Source: Asterionellopsis glacialis (taxonomy: Eukaryota > Bacillariophyta > Plagiogrammaphyceae > Rhaphoneidales > Asterionellopsidaceae). Taken from it: a stretch of 57,734 nucleotides of DNA. Of this stretch, positions 43,576 through 54,430 are shown piece after piece. The stretch spans positions 18,359 to 76,092 of the forward strand of contig WKLE02000181.1 in the NCBI GenBank assembly GCA_014885115.2. Reading direction: 5' to 3'. The translations under genes were made by a program, and so were the position numbers. Position 1 is the stretch's first letter. Every line of letters starts with the position of its first letter. Below the pieces are notes generated by a model. The model had not been told where the DNA came from and searched no databases. It saw only the letters and a list, made by a program, of their open reading frames with translations.

Positions 43576-44693
43576 TCTTAACGCTTTGAAAGGACAGAGA
43601 CCAACTTGATAATAGCGATTATACTGAAACAAATCAAATAGATGATATTTTAAGGATATTTCTACTGCAATAGCGCAGGGTAGGAGCAGGTTTACGACTT
43701 GAGATTATTTTTTAGAGTTGATGTAAAGGCATAAGTCCAAAAAGTAGAGCGAAGGGGTGGCGTCATTCGTGAAGAGACGAGACGAGAGCCGAAATAGAAG
43801 TCTACTCTCTTTCGTCTTCTTATCTTGATAGTTTTTCAAGAGAAACCGCTCCTTGCCATCAACTATCCGTCCGAAGACCGAAGACACAAAACCAGCTCCC
43901 CTCAAGATGCCGCCGGTCTTTAAGTCAGTCAGATGAGAAGTTTTTTTTAAAAAAAAATAGCGAGAGAGGCAGCCAGTCGAGATGCGAACATGTGTACTGT
44001 ATTGCTGACTCACTATTAATAACTGCTACCAGTAAATCTGGTTGTTGACTGCGCGGCTGCCAAAATAATAATCAATTGGTACAGTACCAGATAATACTTA
44101 CAAAATGATAAAATACTTGGTACATAATACACATATAATAAAGCAGCCAGCAAAGGATCCATCAATTTTCAATATATATAAAAGGAATTTTCGAATTTTT
44201 TATTCAAAAATTGGCCAAAAAATCTACGAACCATTACGTATAGATAATACTGGCAGCCAGCAGGTACATTTAAAAAAAACTGAGCCGTTAAAAGTGAAAA
44301 AGAAGTACAGTACCAGTTATTGAGTGGATTAACTTTTTATCCAATCAATGTAAAAATATACTGAAATCTTGTAGGAGGAACAGGATAATGCCACCCAACT
44401 TGATTTTTTTAAAAGGATAAATAATGAGTCTTGTTGATGATGGTAATAAGAACCTTCATGAGCGCATACTATATCACTCATCCACGATATGAAAAAAAGT
44501 CAATAAATCTAAAAATATCCCAACGGATGGCGAAGTACACGAGTGAGGTGCGCTTTTAGTAATCTCACGTTGCATCACAAATGCTGCTAAAATAAATTTC
44601 TTTTGTCATCAACGAGCTTAAGGTTCGCATCCTAAAAGGGGGAAAGGTGGGACAACAAGTCTTGCGTTGCATACAGTCTATTCCGAAATTAAT
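43576..44693. other. Intergenic, divergent spacer
   Basis: About 1.1 kb upstream of both SAR1 and the mucin-like gene, AT-rich, with repeated CCAGCA/GGCAGCC and AGTACCAG words (44040-44315). No gene supported. Confidence 0.4.
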
Positions 44694-46334
44694 ATGAAAT
44701 CCATTCGGATCGCAGCAGTTATCATCAATTTGTTGCTTGCTGCGCAAGCACAAGATCGTACTCGTGGATATAGGAAAAAGCTCTTGTTTAAACAAAATGG
44801 ATTAAGACGTTCAAGGTTTTCGGAGGAAGCAGAAGCTGATGGAAAGATACTTGGCGGTCAAGAGAAACGAGTATTACACGGCAAGTCTTGTAAAACTTAT
44901 GACGTTTATGATAAAAAAAAGAAAACATGTGCACCATCGACGGCGCCTTCCGAGATGCCGTCTCAGAGTCCCAGTCTGTCGATGGAACCATCGAGTACTC
45001 CTACAACGACTCCATCGGTGTCACCTAGTATGTCACCTCAACCTTCAGCTTCGCCTTCAGCGTTACCTTCAGCTTCACCATCCGTTTCCCCCTCCGTATC
45101 GCCTTCAGAATCACCTTCAGCATCACCGTCGGGTTCTCCATCCGCTTCGCCATCTGCTAACCCAACTTCCATGCCATCACTCTCGTTAAAACCTTCCCTC
45201 TCCCCAAGTTCGTCACCCACAGCCGAACCTTCTCAAATACCCAGCAATGCACCAACTGTAACAATAAGTGCTTCTCCCTCTAAAGCTACTGTTAATGTTC
45301 AAGTCTTTTCCGACAGTAACAATCAAGAAACTGGAAGAATATCAACATGTGTCGAGAACCCTCCAGCAGACGACGATGAGGTGAAGGTTATAAAGTTTGA
45401 ATATGTCATGAGCTTGGTGGAAAGTGCAGATTCAAATTCTGTGGTTTCGGAGGTAGAGAGGGACTTACATGAGGCAGTGGTCAGTGAATTTCTTTCTTGT
45501 GATCCTGTAGATGATGCTGAACGTCGTCAACGTCAATTGTTGGAAGGTGTTGCTCGTAATTTACAGCAATTAACTTCAAATAAAATCAGTTCCGAACCTA
45601 CAGATTCTGCAACAAAAACAGACTGTCCAACAGATTTGGATCTGCCGAACTCCAAATGTGTTATAGTATCTGGTGCATTAACCGTTACTTCATCAAGTGA
45701 AATTGATAATGACAAATTGGTTGAAAAGTTGACACCTGTTCTTTCTAGCCAACTAGGAAAGAAGGCTGATTCATCTGATGAAATTAATGGAATCAAATTT
45801 CTTGGAATTAAGGAGATTGAAGGCGATGATGGTATAACATACACACCGTCTGGTGCTGAACAAGATGCAGGGAACGGTGACAGTGGTGTCAATGCAGCTG
45901 TTGTTGCTCCTGTTGTTATTTTTGCTGTAGGATTATTGATCCTTATTTCTTTGTTTGCAATGAAACGGAAACCTAGCACCAAGTCAGCGTACGCATATGA
46001 TTCAAATGGTGATTTGGAAAATTATAGCGACACATCAAATAGTTTAGAAGATCGAGGTACTGCTAACATTCTCTTCAATGAAAGTGGTAGTAGGGGAGAG
46101 GTTGAGGTAGATGATAGAGGTGGGTATTTTGGCAGTATTTATGATCAACCATCGTCTAAGGATGTGATGTGGGATAGTTCACGACATTCCAAAAATAGCA
46201 CACCCCGAACAGAAACCTCAGAAACTTCCGTTTATTCACCATCTGAACTTAAAACCATGCTTGATGACCTTAGTCCAACAAGATCATCATTGTCTGCAAG
46301 AAAATATGATGCACCTGATACAGTGATACTGTAG
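44694..46334 (+). CDS. Mucin-like single-pass membrane protein with PS.SPS repeats
   Basis: Single exon, 546 aa from ATG 44694, chosen because it starts the signal peptide (MKSIRIAAVIINLLLAAQAQ); the frame runs further upstream without an ATG. Residues about 81-189 are a Pro-Ser repeat (SPSASPSVSPS type), of the kind widespread in diatom secreted proteins. A globular region with paired cysteines follows (about 205-390; STCVENPP, CDPVDD, KTDCPTD, NSKCVIVSGALTVTSSSE), then one helix (about 400-424) and a Ser/Asp-rich cytoplasmic tail of about 120 residues. Probably a cell-surface glycoprotein. The Cys-containing domain recurs in other diatom proteins, but I cannot name its function. Confidence 0.85.
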   Translation: MKSIRIAAVIINLLLAAQAQDRTRGYRKKLLFKQNGLRRSRFSEEAEADGKILGGQEKRVLHGKSCKTYDVYDKKKKTCAPSTAPSEMPSQSPSLSMEPSSTPTTTPSVSPSMSPQPSASPSALPSASPSVSPSVSPSESPSASPSGSPSASPSANPTSMPSLSLKPSLSPSSSPTAEPSQIPSNAPTVTISASPSKATVNVQVFSDSNNQETGRISTCVENPPADDDEVKVIKFEYVMSLVESADSNSVVSEVERDLHEAVVSEFLSCDPVDDAERRQRQLLEGVARNLQQLTSNKISSEPTDSATKTDCPTDLDLPNSKCVIVSGALTVTSSSEIDNDKLVEKLTPVLSSQLGKKADSSDEINGIKFLGIKEIEGDDGITYTPSGAEQDAGNGDSGVNAAVVAPVVIFAVGLLILISLFAMKRKPSTKSAYAYDSNGDLENYSDTSNSLEDRGTANILFNESGSRGEVEVDDRGGYFGSIYDQPSSKDVMWDSSRHSKNSTPRTETSETSVYSPSELKTMLDDLSPTRSSLSARKYDAPDTVIL

Positions 46335-46807
46335 GTGGAAGGAAATTATGGCAGAAGTGCCGCCCACATTAAATCATCCCTCCTACGTGAACGGTTCTGA
46401 TATTTGTTTTCAGGCCTTCGAAATCTCGTATTAATCTATTTTTGTAGTTAAAAATCCCACAATGGTATTCATCGAAAACATAAAGTATCTCATAATGTAG
46501 ATTTGTATATTTTAATCTACGTTAGTATAAGTAATTATATTATGGTGAAAAGGATTGTATTTTCAAACTACAGTCTACGACTTCGTGTGTATGAACTTTC
46601 CATGTTTCTCTTTTGTTTGGTTTTGTTGCTGTTCTTTTTCGATGTCAGGCACCGTAATAAAAATTTCAGCAGAGTCTGCAACGCTGGCCATGTTGTTCAA
46701 TACGTTGATAGTCACACATTAGGACTCAATATCTACTGTAGAAATTTTGCAATTTTTTCTTCTTTCTTTGAGTCGTATAATTGTCTTATTAATAACCATA
46801 GCACTAG

Positions 46808-46866
46808 TCTAACCAAGAGAATAATAATATTATAATAGTTTTTGATATTATTCTCTCTTGGTCTAA
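46808..46866. repeat. AT-rich hairpin
   Basis: CCAAGAGAATAATAATAT (about 46813 on) pairs with ATATTATTCTCTCTTGG (ending 46861), extended outward by TAGTCTAA/TCTAACTA with small mismatches. Candidate cruciform or a decayed foldback repeat. Confidence 0.65.
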
Positions 46867-46869
46867 CTA

Positions 46870-47110
46870 CCGGAATGCCTCTCTAGAGATAGACCCTACC
46901 TGGTAGAGAGGTCCCAATCCTTGTTTTAGAACTGTACTTGGTACGGAAGGTCCTTGAATCTTTTGTAGGAGGTATTAATAACGGTACCGGTAACGGTAGG
47001 TCCTCTGGGTCCTCTCTAGATAGAGGACCTGACTAGTTTACCTGGTAGGAGTAGTTCTAGTCCTTTTCGTAGTTTTTAAAAAGTTGGTACTACCAGGTGT
47101 ACTGTAATCC
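46870..47110. repeat. CTAG/GTAC short-palindrome-rich block
   Basis: Packed with TCTAGAG, AGGTCC/GGACCT, GGTACC, TACCTGG and ACCAGGT words (for example CCTCTCTAGATAGAGGACCT near 47011). Same composition as blocks at 25040-25215, 54820-55020 and 55320-55530. Confidence 0.6.
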
Positions 47111-47248
47111 TACTGCAAATTCAAAAAAATGATCTTGTTGTCTTTGCAAAGTCTGCTGGTAGAGAGAATAATAGAATAAATTCGTTCAGGACTATGGTAT
47201 ATATCATTGATAATTAATATAATTCAATATTAAAATAATAGAGTAGAA

Positions 47249-47390
47249 GGTTGGGCTAGCTCTATTTCAGCTAGACGGAGAATAAGTTGACAAGTACATT
47301 TATCCTGTACAGACAGTACTAGAATTATATCGTGACAGAAACGATTCAACAGCTTATTCTCATCCTAAGCGAAATAGAGCTGGCCCAACC
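47249..47390. mobile_element. Small foldback element with about 41-bp terminal inverted repeats
   Basis: Left arm 47249-47289 begins GGTTGGGCTAGCTCTATTTC; the right arm 47350-47390, reverse-complemented, reads GGTTGGGCCAGCTCTATTTC and continues similarly to GAGAATAAG. About 140 bp overall, no ORF. MITE-like, but the target-site duplication is not clear. Confidence 0.7.
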
Positions 47391-47792
47391 GTTCAAACTA
47401 CAGGTGAAAGGGTCATTTTTTGTCATTTTAACAGATAATTTGTGTATTTTTGAAAATTTAACTTTAATATGAAAACACTGTGTTCATTATGTCGGAATGT
47501 TCATTTTCTTATGTTGTTCTTGTAGAATTTGACGTGTCGTTGAATTAATACAATTAACGGGTTCGGACATACAAGCGGTCCTGTAGAAACTTACCTGGTA
47601 CGCATTTACAATAGGGGAATGAATTTGTGCAATTTCATTTTCGAATTTGTTCTTTTTATATAATTGCGGAACGAGAAGATGTCGTATCATGTTCTTCGAA
47701 AAAACAGAACGGAATTTCTTGACGAATCCAATCTACTGACCTGGCACGCTTTGAACCACAGAATTCTACTACCAATCCCAAGGTGGGTCCTA

Positions 47793-47836
47793 CTAGTGGG
47801 ACCCACACGTCACACTAGTGGGACCTACACGTCATC
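47793..47836. repeat. 22-bp tandem repeat, two units
   Basis: CTAGTGGGACCCACACGTCA plus CA is followed directly by CTAGTGGGACCTACACGTCA plus TC; two differences in the last part and one in the middle. Confidence 0.8.
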
Positions 47837-48471
47837 ATGTTCTTCATTTGGTTTCTTTATTTGTAAGATTGCAGCCATTCATGTGTGTCCATCTGCTCAG
47901 TGTCCTCTGGGACTTACACTATATTTATTATTAATACCTGGTATGGACATCTCGGGGGAACAGTCTGGAACAGCAACGTGGCTCTTGAGTACCTGGGGTA
48001 AAAGAACAAGTAGATCTTTACAGATCTTGCGAATCTTGGATGAATGGCTCCCAAGCAGACTTTTTGTGGCCCACCTCTCTGAGAATGAATCGATTCGTGT
48101 TTCCCCTGCGCTAGACCCCAATCATCCGCACTTTCGATTCGCGAAACTAGGACTACCGGTGGTCTAGGTAGGACCTACTAGCTAGCTGCTGGTCCTCCAG
48201 CGCAGAAGAAATCCCAAAGACACAGAGTTCTGTACAGGTACTATTATAAAAAATAAGAAGCAAAAACAGTACCAGGTATCCGGTAGCTTTCTAAATCACC
48301 GCCATCTAAACTACGGTAGGTAAACTCTCTAGAACTAGTTCTTGTCATCACAAAATAACATCCATATTGCGACCAGCTCCGCTTCATACTCACAACAACG
48401 ACAGGGTTCCAAATACAACACAGACGGTGAAAGTCATCTCTGGACGACCTCCTTTCGAAAAGAAGAATAAC

Positions 48472-49596
48472 ATGGCACTCGTTAGTTCACAAACAGCTCC
48501 TGCTAGCGATAAAGATGAAAGATCCTACTCTCATCAGGATGGCTTACCCCGAGTAGCGCAAGCAGGAGATATTGTGACAATTGATATCACCTTGACTCCT
48601 GAGAATGGATACGTCCCGCTTTCTTTGTTTGATACAACGGGTGTGATTACATTTGTTTTAGGATGGGGTAATTATTTACCTGGATTACATAAATTACTGG
48701 AAGGAATGGCTGTGGGTGATTCTGTAAAGGATGTATCGATCGATGCTGGATGGGGTGAACGTAATCCAGCCATGGTGGTCCGTCTGCAAAAGAAGAAACT
48801 CAAAAGTGTCAAGGATTTAAATTTAATTGAAGTGGGAACACAACTATTTTTAGGAAAGGGTGGCGATTTTTCGGTCATTGTTACTGAAGTTGGTGATGAC
48901 TATATTGTAGTAGATGGGAATCCTCCTTTGGCAGGCGCAAGTTTTGAATGTAATTTGAAAGTAATGAAGATTCAACCAATGCCAACCGAAACTATAACAA
49001 AGGGATACATCACTACTGTCGCTGAGAAAGTAAAAGAAGAAGAAGAGGAATCTTCTCTCTCTCAACATGAGAAGGAAGAACAATCACATCATCACGTTGC
49101 AACCTTTGCCCTAGGATGTTTTTGGGCTGGTGAACTAGCATTTATGCGTCTTCCAGGTGTAGTGGGTACCAAAGTGGGGTACACACAGGGTCATACAGTT
49201 GATCCAACATATGAAGAAGTATGTCAAGGTAAAACAAATCATCGTGAGGCAATTATGGTTGTGTATGATCCACAAGTTGTATCGTACGAAGAACTTTTAC
49301 AGGTAGCCAAGGAGAGACTCGAATTAAATAGTCAAGATCTTGGCTTACATCGCTTATTTGGCGGTGATCAAGAAGATGAAGATTCTCCACAATACAAGCA
49401 TGGTATTTACTACCATACAAATGAACAAAAGATTATTGCAGAAAAAGTATTTGGTACCAAGAAGGATTTTTATCAGACTGAAATTAGACCTGCCACGAAA
49501 TTCAATGACGCTGAATATGAACACCAACAATATTTGTTAAAAGGCGGACAAAGTGCAAGGAAGGGTACAAAAGAATCCATTCGATGTTTTGGATGA
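48472..49596 (+). CDS. FKBP (SlyD-like) - MsrA fusion protein
   Basis: Single exon, 374 aa from ATG 48472; the frame extends upstream only to a TTG. Residues about 28-165 are an FKBP/SlyD-type peptidyl-prolyl isomerase domain (DIVTIDITL, FDTTGVITFVLGWGNYLPGL, KLLEGMAVGDSV, GWGERNPAMVV). A charged linker rich in Glu and His (about 170-206) leads to methionine sulfoxide reductase A: TFALGCFWAGELAF, with catalytic Cys at about residue 216, then LPGVVGTKVGYTQG, CQGKTNHREAIMV and YYHTNEQK. MsrA reduces methionine-S-sulfoxide; its late part ends with RCFG, giving a candidate resolving cysteine. The fusion would tie proline isomerisation to repair of oxidised methionine on client proteins. No targeting signal is seen, so cytosolic or nuclear. 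Confidence 0.93.
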   Translation: MALVSSQTAPASDKDERSYSHQDGLPRVAQAGDIVTIDITLTPENGYVPLSLFDTTGVITFVLGWGNYLPGLHKLLEGMAVGDSVKDVSIDAGWGERNPAMVVRLQKKKLKSVKDLNLIEVGTQLFLGKGGDFSVIVTEVGDDYIVVDGNPPLAGASFECNLKVMKIQPMPTETITKGYITTVAEKVKEEEEESSLSQHEKEEQSHHHVATFALGCFWAGELAFMRLPGVVGTKVGYTQGHTVDPTYEEVCQGKTNHREAIMVVYDPQVVSYEELLQVAKERLELNSQDLGLHRLFGGDQEDEDSPQYKHGIYYHTNEQKIIAEKVFGTKKDFYQTEIRPATKFNDAEYEHQQYLLKGGQSARKGTKESIRCFG

Positions 49597-51043
49597 AATT
49601 TTCCTTCATCATTGGATATATAACATTTCCGTCTATTTGCACATACGTTTCAACAATGGTTGATTCATACATGTATGTTTTGCATGACGCTCTCGCAAGC
49701 GATCCATTGTATGTATTTGAAAAATATCCAAGTATCCATGATTTACACGGATATTTCAGAGGGATCCCATAATGACATACACAATTCCCAGAATTTCGAA
49801 TCTTTTTTTTTGTTATAGGAAAGGGGTACAGTACTGTAAGGTCCTAGTGGTAAGGTACCGTACCTACGACTGAATGTTTCACGAATTACATAATAAATTT
49901 CACAAAGAATAATCACTACGGAGAGATATCATTGCACCAAATGATTTGCATATCGTAATACATAAATCCTTTGTTTTGGTACTGAAAGAATTTGATGAAA
50001 GAGGTACCATGAGGTCTGTGTGCTGCAACTATTACTAGAGTACTTACATTAAAATTAATCTAAATAGTCAGTAATTCAAAAGAAAATTAGGTCATCACTC
50101 TTCAGACACATATTATATATTATATTCTAGAACTAGTTCCTCTCTACTAGAGGACCTCCAGGACTGCTTACTGCCAGTGGGAATTTGTACAAGCTCTCCC
50201 CACACCGTGCCGACTAAGGCTAAGATTTATAAGATGGAGATCGTCAATCCAAGTCAGAGCATCAGGGTTCAGGTTTAATATTAATGACCAGGGTCATTCA
50301 TGCCAGGCTAAACCCACCGTAAACACCCAGCAATCATGATCAAATCCATTCATGTCACAACTGTGTTTGGACCCATCCGAGAGCAAGAGTACATAATGAT
50401 CACTCCATCACATTAAAGAACAAGGAATGCACAATGTCTCAAGAAGTCATCTGAACCATGTTCAACAACAAAGAACAAAGGTGTCAGCTTCTTGACACTA
50501 GCAGCATTGACCATGATGTTACCCCTGACGCACAAGTGTCAACTTATGTGGATTCATGTTGAAGCAAATACACTGGCATCACAACCAGAATCTCTTTAAC
50601 AATACAGTAACATGAGAAAGAATCGCATCTTTCTCACTTTCTTAGGGATGTTTGCTAGCTTTGAAGGCTTTGGTACCTCTATATTCTCAAAATGGGTCCA
50701 AATGGCCTAATCTAGATGTCCAAGCCTTTCTCTGGAAAAGAGCAAGTTGCCCATGATCTAAACAAGTACTTCAATATCATGATGACACTGCTGTTAAACT
50801 CTTGATGAAAAAAGGCTTTATAAAGTAAGTTGCATTGTTCGATAAGCCAAGTTTGACAACATCCTGATATTATTGACTCTTTTTTACATCCAGCAGTTGC
50901 TGCTATGACTCTTTGGGGAATTGTGCAAGGAATGAATAGCAGGATTGATGATTTGAAGTTATATCAGGATTAGAAATCCATACAGATTGACAATATCTTA
51001 AACCATGAGACTCTGTATGGCTTAGACCATCATGTTGTCCATA
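49597..51043. other. Repeat-rich DNA with decayed transposon-like coding fragments
   Basis: No intact gene. Translations of 50640-50960 show stretches of coding character broken by stops, for example KPFSGKEQVAHDLNKYFNIM and AAMTLWGIVQGMNSRIDDLK. They read like a degenerate retroelement or transposon ORF. I cannot place the family. Confidence 0.4.
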
Positions 51044-51362
51044 CAGTACCAATAAGAAATTTTGGGTTGCAATGTCAAGCTTGAAATTTGGAACTTATTT
51101 AAGAGACATCAAGCTTGAAATTTCTTAAAAATGTTACTTATTTGGTATTTTTGATTTCAGAATGGCACACTATATTAGAAAATAGAACTTAAAAAGGAAA
51201 AATCAAAAAAATAGATGACATTTATATTTATTTATGGTTTTTTGGATAAATGACAGTCATCAATTAGGAAATGTTTCTTAGTTCAAGCTTGGAATTCAGG
51301 GAAAATTTAAGAAATTTCAAGCTTGAAAAAATCTGGAGTTTCTTATTGGTGCATGTGGACTG
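51044..51362. mobile_element. Tc1/mariner-type MITE, copy 2
   Basis: A 319-bp element flanked by TA on both sides (51042-51043 and 51363-51364). The left end reads CAGTACCAATAAGAAATTTT; the right end, reverse-complemented, CAGTCCACATGCACCAATAA then GAAACTCC. Subterminal CAAGCTTGAAATT motifs occur on both sides. No ORF. Related to 26951-27265 in ends, length and subterminal motif. Confidence 0.8.
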
Positions 51363-51364
51363 TA

Positions 51365-52600
51365 ATGACAATTGTAGTCAGCTTTTCAAAATGTGTCTTG
51401 TTAAGTACATGTGGCTGTTATATGCTTGCTGTATGCTTACTCCGGCTTGAACAAGACATTGAAACACAACCCCACAGAAATCAGGTGCTCAATCAACTGG
51501 AACCTGGAAATTAAGATGAAATTGAGAGTCTGTTCTATAAGGTGAAAGCCTTTTGAAAGATTATTCATGAAACAATAGGCTACATTGATTCTGATGTTGT
51601 CCAGTTTGCTGGGTTGGGCTTCAAGTTGGTTTACAAGGTGGGTTACTACAAACCTACCTAACATGCATACATCTTACTAGAATGGTGTAGATGAAAAGGA
51701 TGGTCAGCATATGTTGTCTACCTTGTTGAGAAGCTTATGAAACTCAAGATTGAAACTCCAGCAGAAGAAGCAAAATGGTGAAGACTCAGGGTAATAGTGT
51801 CATCCACTTTGATAGGTCAAGGTCGGATGCTCAAAAGCCTTGACTATGGTTAAGGTGGCCAATACAGCTGCATCTACTCCTTCTAATAAGGTGTCACAAG
51901 TGGGTCCTAATGTTAAGGATCTTGAAAAAGTTAGAAGGCAAATGGCTACTCCTAGCCCAGGAAGAGGTGATGTACTGATTCCCTATCAAACATGCCTACC
52001 TCACATCCTCCCAAGGAGAATGGTTTGTATACTCTCCAAATCTTCCATGATAGCCACCAATGACTCTGCTGATAACAAACCGCCTTCTTCTATTCATGGA
52101 ATATCAGGCTTCATGCTGCTCTCAAAAAGGAGTTTGCCCCTTGTTTTCGGTATCTTTATCCTTATTGCACCCAAGGTTCATGCTCATGTACCAAGTACCA
52201 TAAGGTGCCATCTTTTTTTTTTGTTTTTTACCTGGGTAGAAGTACATTTTCTTTTACAGTATACATTAGTATTATCAATACCAGTACTCGTAACGAGCAA
52301 AAGTTTATGTTACAATGAAAAAAATGTTTTTCATTCCTAAACCCAATGTCATTCTGAAGAACACGTCGTGCGGTAAACCAGTACCTGGTACTCCATAGAT
52401 CACAATCTTGATCTTCTTTTCACTCTACATCATATATGACCGATAGAAAAATATGGTTATCACAAATAATATTATAAATACGTGAGTCTTCATACAATAT
52501 CAAAATTACCTGGTACACCTTTCATGCCATGCTGAGTAGGACGCGCGCATCATCAATCGCATGCCTACACTTTTTTCTCGTATACAGTATCATAACATTC
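51365..52600. pseudogene. Degenerate transposon coding region (gag-like fragment)
   Basis: Reading several frames, pieces look coding but are broken by stops and shifts: ETIGYIDSDVVQFAGLGFKL, then VEKLMKLKIETPAEEAKW, and near 52085-52205 AALKKEFAPCFRYLYPYC followed by GSCSCTKYHK, a Cys/His-rich end. It fits an old retroelement or DNA-transposon ORF; the family is not identifiable by eye. From 52210 on the DNA is non-coding. Confidence 0.35.
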
Positions 52601-52868
52601 TCCACCAGTGGAATTCATCCATAGACGAAGGGATAATCATGATATTACTTCCATCGATGGAGACTTCAAAAAGATGCATGAAACTGCAGCTAAACACTTA
52701 TCATAGAATGAATCAATAGAGTAAATAATATGAAAATTGTCTAAAATTACACATTTTAATGGCATAGCTTGGAATTCAAATGAGCACCATCTACAGTAGG
52801 AGCTCATTGTTTTCTCTGTTCTGACGAATGGCAAAAATTTGGAATGGAAAACCGAGGTTGTTCTCGAA

Positions 52869-53519
52869 TCATGTTTCGATTGAGAATTCTCCACAATTTG
52901 ACGTGTTCATTTCAGGAATTGGAGATCCAATAAAGTGTCCCCAATCAAGAGAAGGCAATTGGCTGTTTCTATACAAGGAGGAGCATTCGGTTTTAGTGTC
53001 ATTTTTTTGTTTTTGAAAGTCATGATGACGCTTTGGCTTGCATCTACGCATTTCTAGCCTATCTTGATCCTCTCCCAACGCACAGAGGTTTGAAAATTTT
53101 CCTGGAGGTACCTTGTTTTCCCTCTTGCGCTTGGATGTGGATGCTTGATGGGCTTCGTTATCAATGCATGATTTCGTTGTCGATGCCGTTGCCGTTGACA
53201 TCATTATTACTTCCCAAGAGAGCATATGCATTTCTACCCGGTTATCCAGCGGTTCCGATATGAACGACTGAAGTTTCTCGGTGCAATATCCTGATTCATT
53301 ATCGAATGGAAATGATTTTTCGACTAGTGGTTCGTCCTTGTCATTCATGATGGACTGAAGAATGCTGTCAATAGTATCAGCGATATACTTGTTATCAACA
53401 GCTTTATCACTTCTCTTTTGCTTGTTGATGGTGATCTTGGTGCACTCTGTTGATCTCATCGAGTTCTTGATGTTTCGGGAGTACACTTGGGGCAGCATCA
53501 TATGATTTTTTGGGTACAT
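52869..53519 (-). CDS. Hypothetical protein
   Basis: 216 aa from ATG at 53519. Hydrophilic, with several basic clusters (STSKRKRENK, RRCKPKRHH) that could be nuclear signals. No membrane helix, signal peptide or recognised domain. It sits alone in a repeat-rich region. It may be a real lineage-specific gene or a chance ORF. Confidence 0.35.
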   Translation of the reverse strand: MYPKNHMMLPQVYSRNIKNSMRSTECTKITINKQKRSDKAVDNKYIADTIDSILQSIMNDKDEPLVEKSFPFDNESGYCTEKLQSFISEPLDNRVEMHMLSWEVIMMSTATASTTKSCIDNEAHQASTSKRKRENKVPPGKFSNLCALGEDQDRLEMRRCKPKRHHDFQKQKNDTKTECSSLYRNSQLPSLDWGHFIGSPIPEMNTSNCGEFSIET

Positions 53520-54180
53520 TCCGTGAAGGATGCGCTCTTTTTTTGAAGAACAATCTAGAAGCTTGTCAAAAAAAATTGTGTGCAGAATTGAAATATATCT
53601 GATCTGATTGATATCAGTGTCTGTCTAACCTTCGAAAATCAAAGTTCCGTGACATACCGAAGAAATGTAAAGAGCCATCGCGAAGATGTTAAATAGCCTA
53701 TTTTTTCCATAAGTGTACACCGCTATTTAGGAGGTGAGGGAAATTTTTAAGAAAGACAACAATGATCTGGCCCTCTTCTTGTCATAATCTAGTCAGCAAT
53801 CCAATATATGTCTGAAGAACATTTGTTCTTTGCTTTGAACATATCCGGATGCTGACATCACATGTTCAACTGCTGACGTCGAACGACTGAATCCATATAT
53901 GCATCCTGTTTTCCATAATGAACAAGGAATTGAAGTCCTCGATGTAGAAGTGCGTCAGAAATGCGAGTTTTTAGTTTGCAGAAAATCACGAATGAAAATA
54001 TAGGCCTGAAAGAAAGTTACTTTCTTTCAAAGAACACAGACTTTCAAACGTATCTTGTGCGCTCAGTGCGTTCAGAATTGTAAACTCAAAACTGACGCAC
54101 GAAAAATGAATACCCATCCGTATCATAACCAATCAAATTCATTGAAATGAACACATGGTTACAGTTTTTGATATAGTAAG
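53520..54180. other. Intergenic
   Basis: About 660 bases, no gene or repeat recognised apart from short words shared with the repeat family that begins at 54181. Confidence 0.35.
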
Positions 54181-54302
54181 GTTCATGATGAAAAATTGCG
54201 TCAGGAAATCGAAATTACTTAGGAACAGATGGGAGACAGCTGCCAAAAATAAGCCAACCAAATCCGACCACGTAAGAATATTTTCCTAAGTCAAAAAACA
54301 GT
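54181..54302 (+). repeat. Dispersed repeat family, copy 1
   Basis: Starts GTTCATGATGAAAAATTGCG and includes GATTACTTAGGAACAGATGG-like (here AAATTACTTAGGAACAG), AGCCAACCAAATCCGACCAC and GTAAGAATATTTTCCTAAGT. Two further copies in the same orientation at 54643 and 55561. Confidence 0.85.
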
Positions 54303-54430
54303 TACGCAATGACGCTATGGAATGATTCTGAATCAGAAATTCCTGGTCATATTGTATACTCTTTACTACTGTTGTTTATGTTTTCCACAACGACTTTAGG
54401 GCATGTGGCAATTGTACCAATTAAGTAATA

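Larger units (their letters stand above)
46335..48471. other. Intergenic, repeat-rich
   Basis: About 2.1 kb with no supported gene; open frames at 46503 and 47664 are judged spurious. It holds an AT-rich hairpin (46808-46866), dense CTAG/GTAC-type DNA (46870-47110), a small foldback element (47249-47390) and a 22-bp tandem repeat (47793-47836). Confidence 0.5.

Noticed and set aside
46503..46835. 110-codon AT-rich ORF
   Set aside because: Phe/Leu/Ile-rich by composition, ends in the AT hairpin, no homology visible.
47664..48167. 167-codon open frame on the plus strand
   Set aside because: It crosses a 22-bp tandem repeat and GTAC-rich DNA, has Cys/Trp-rich random composition and no recognisable start context or family.
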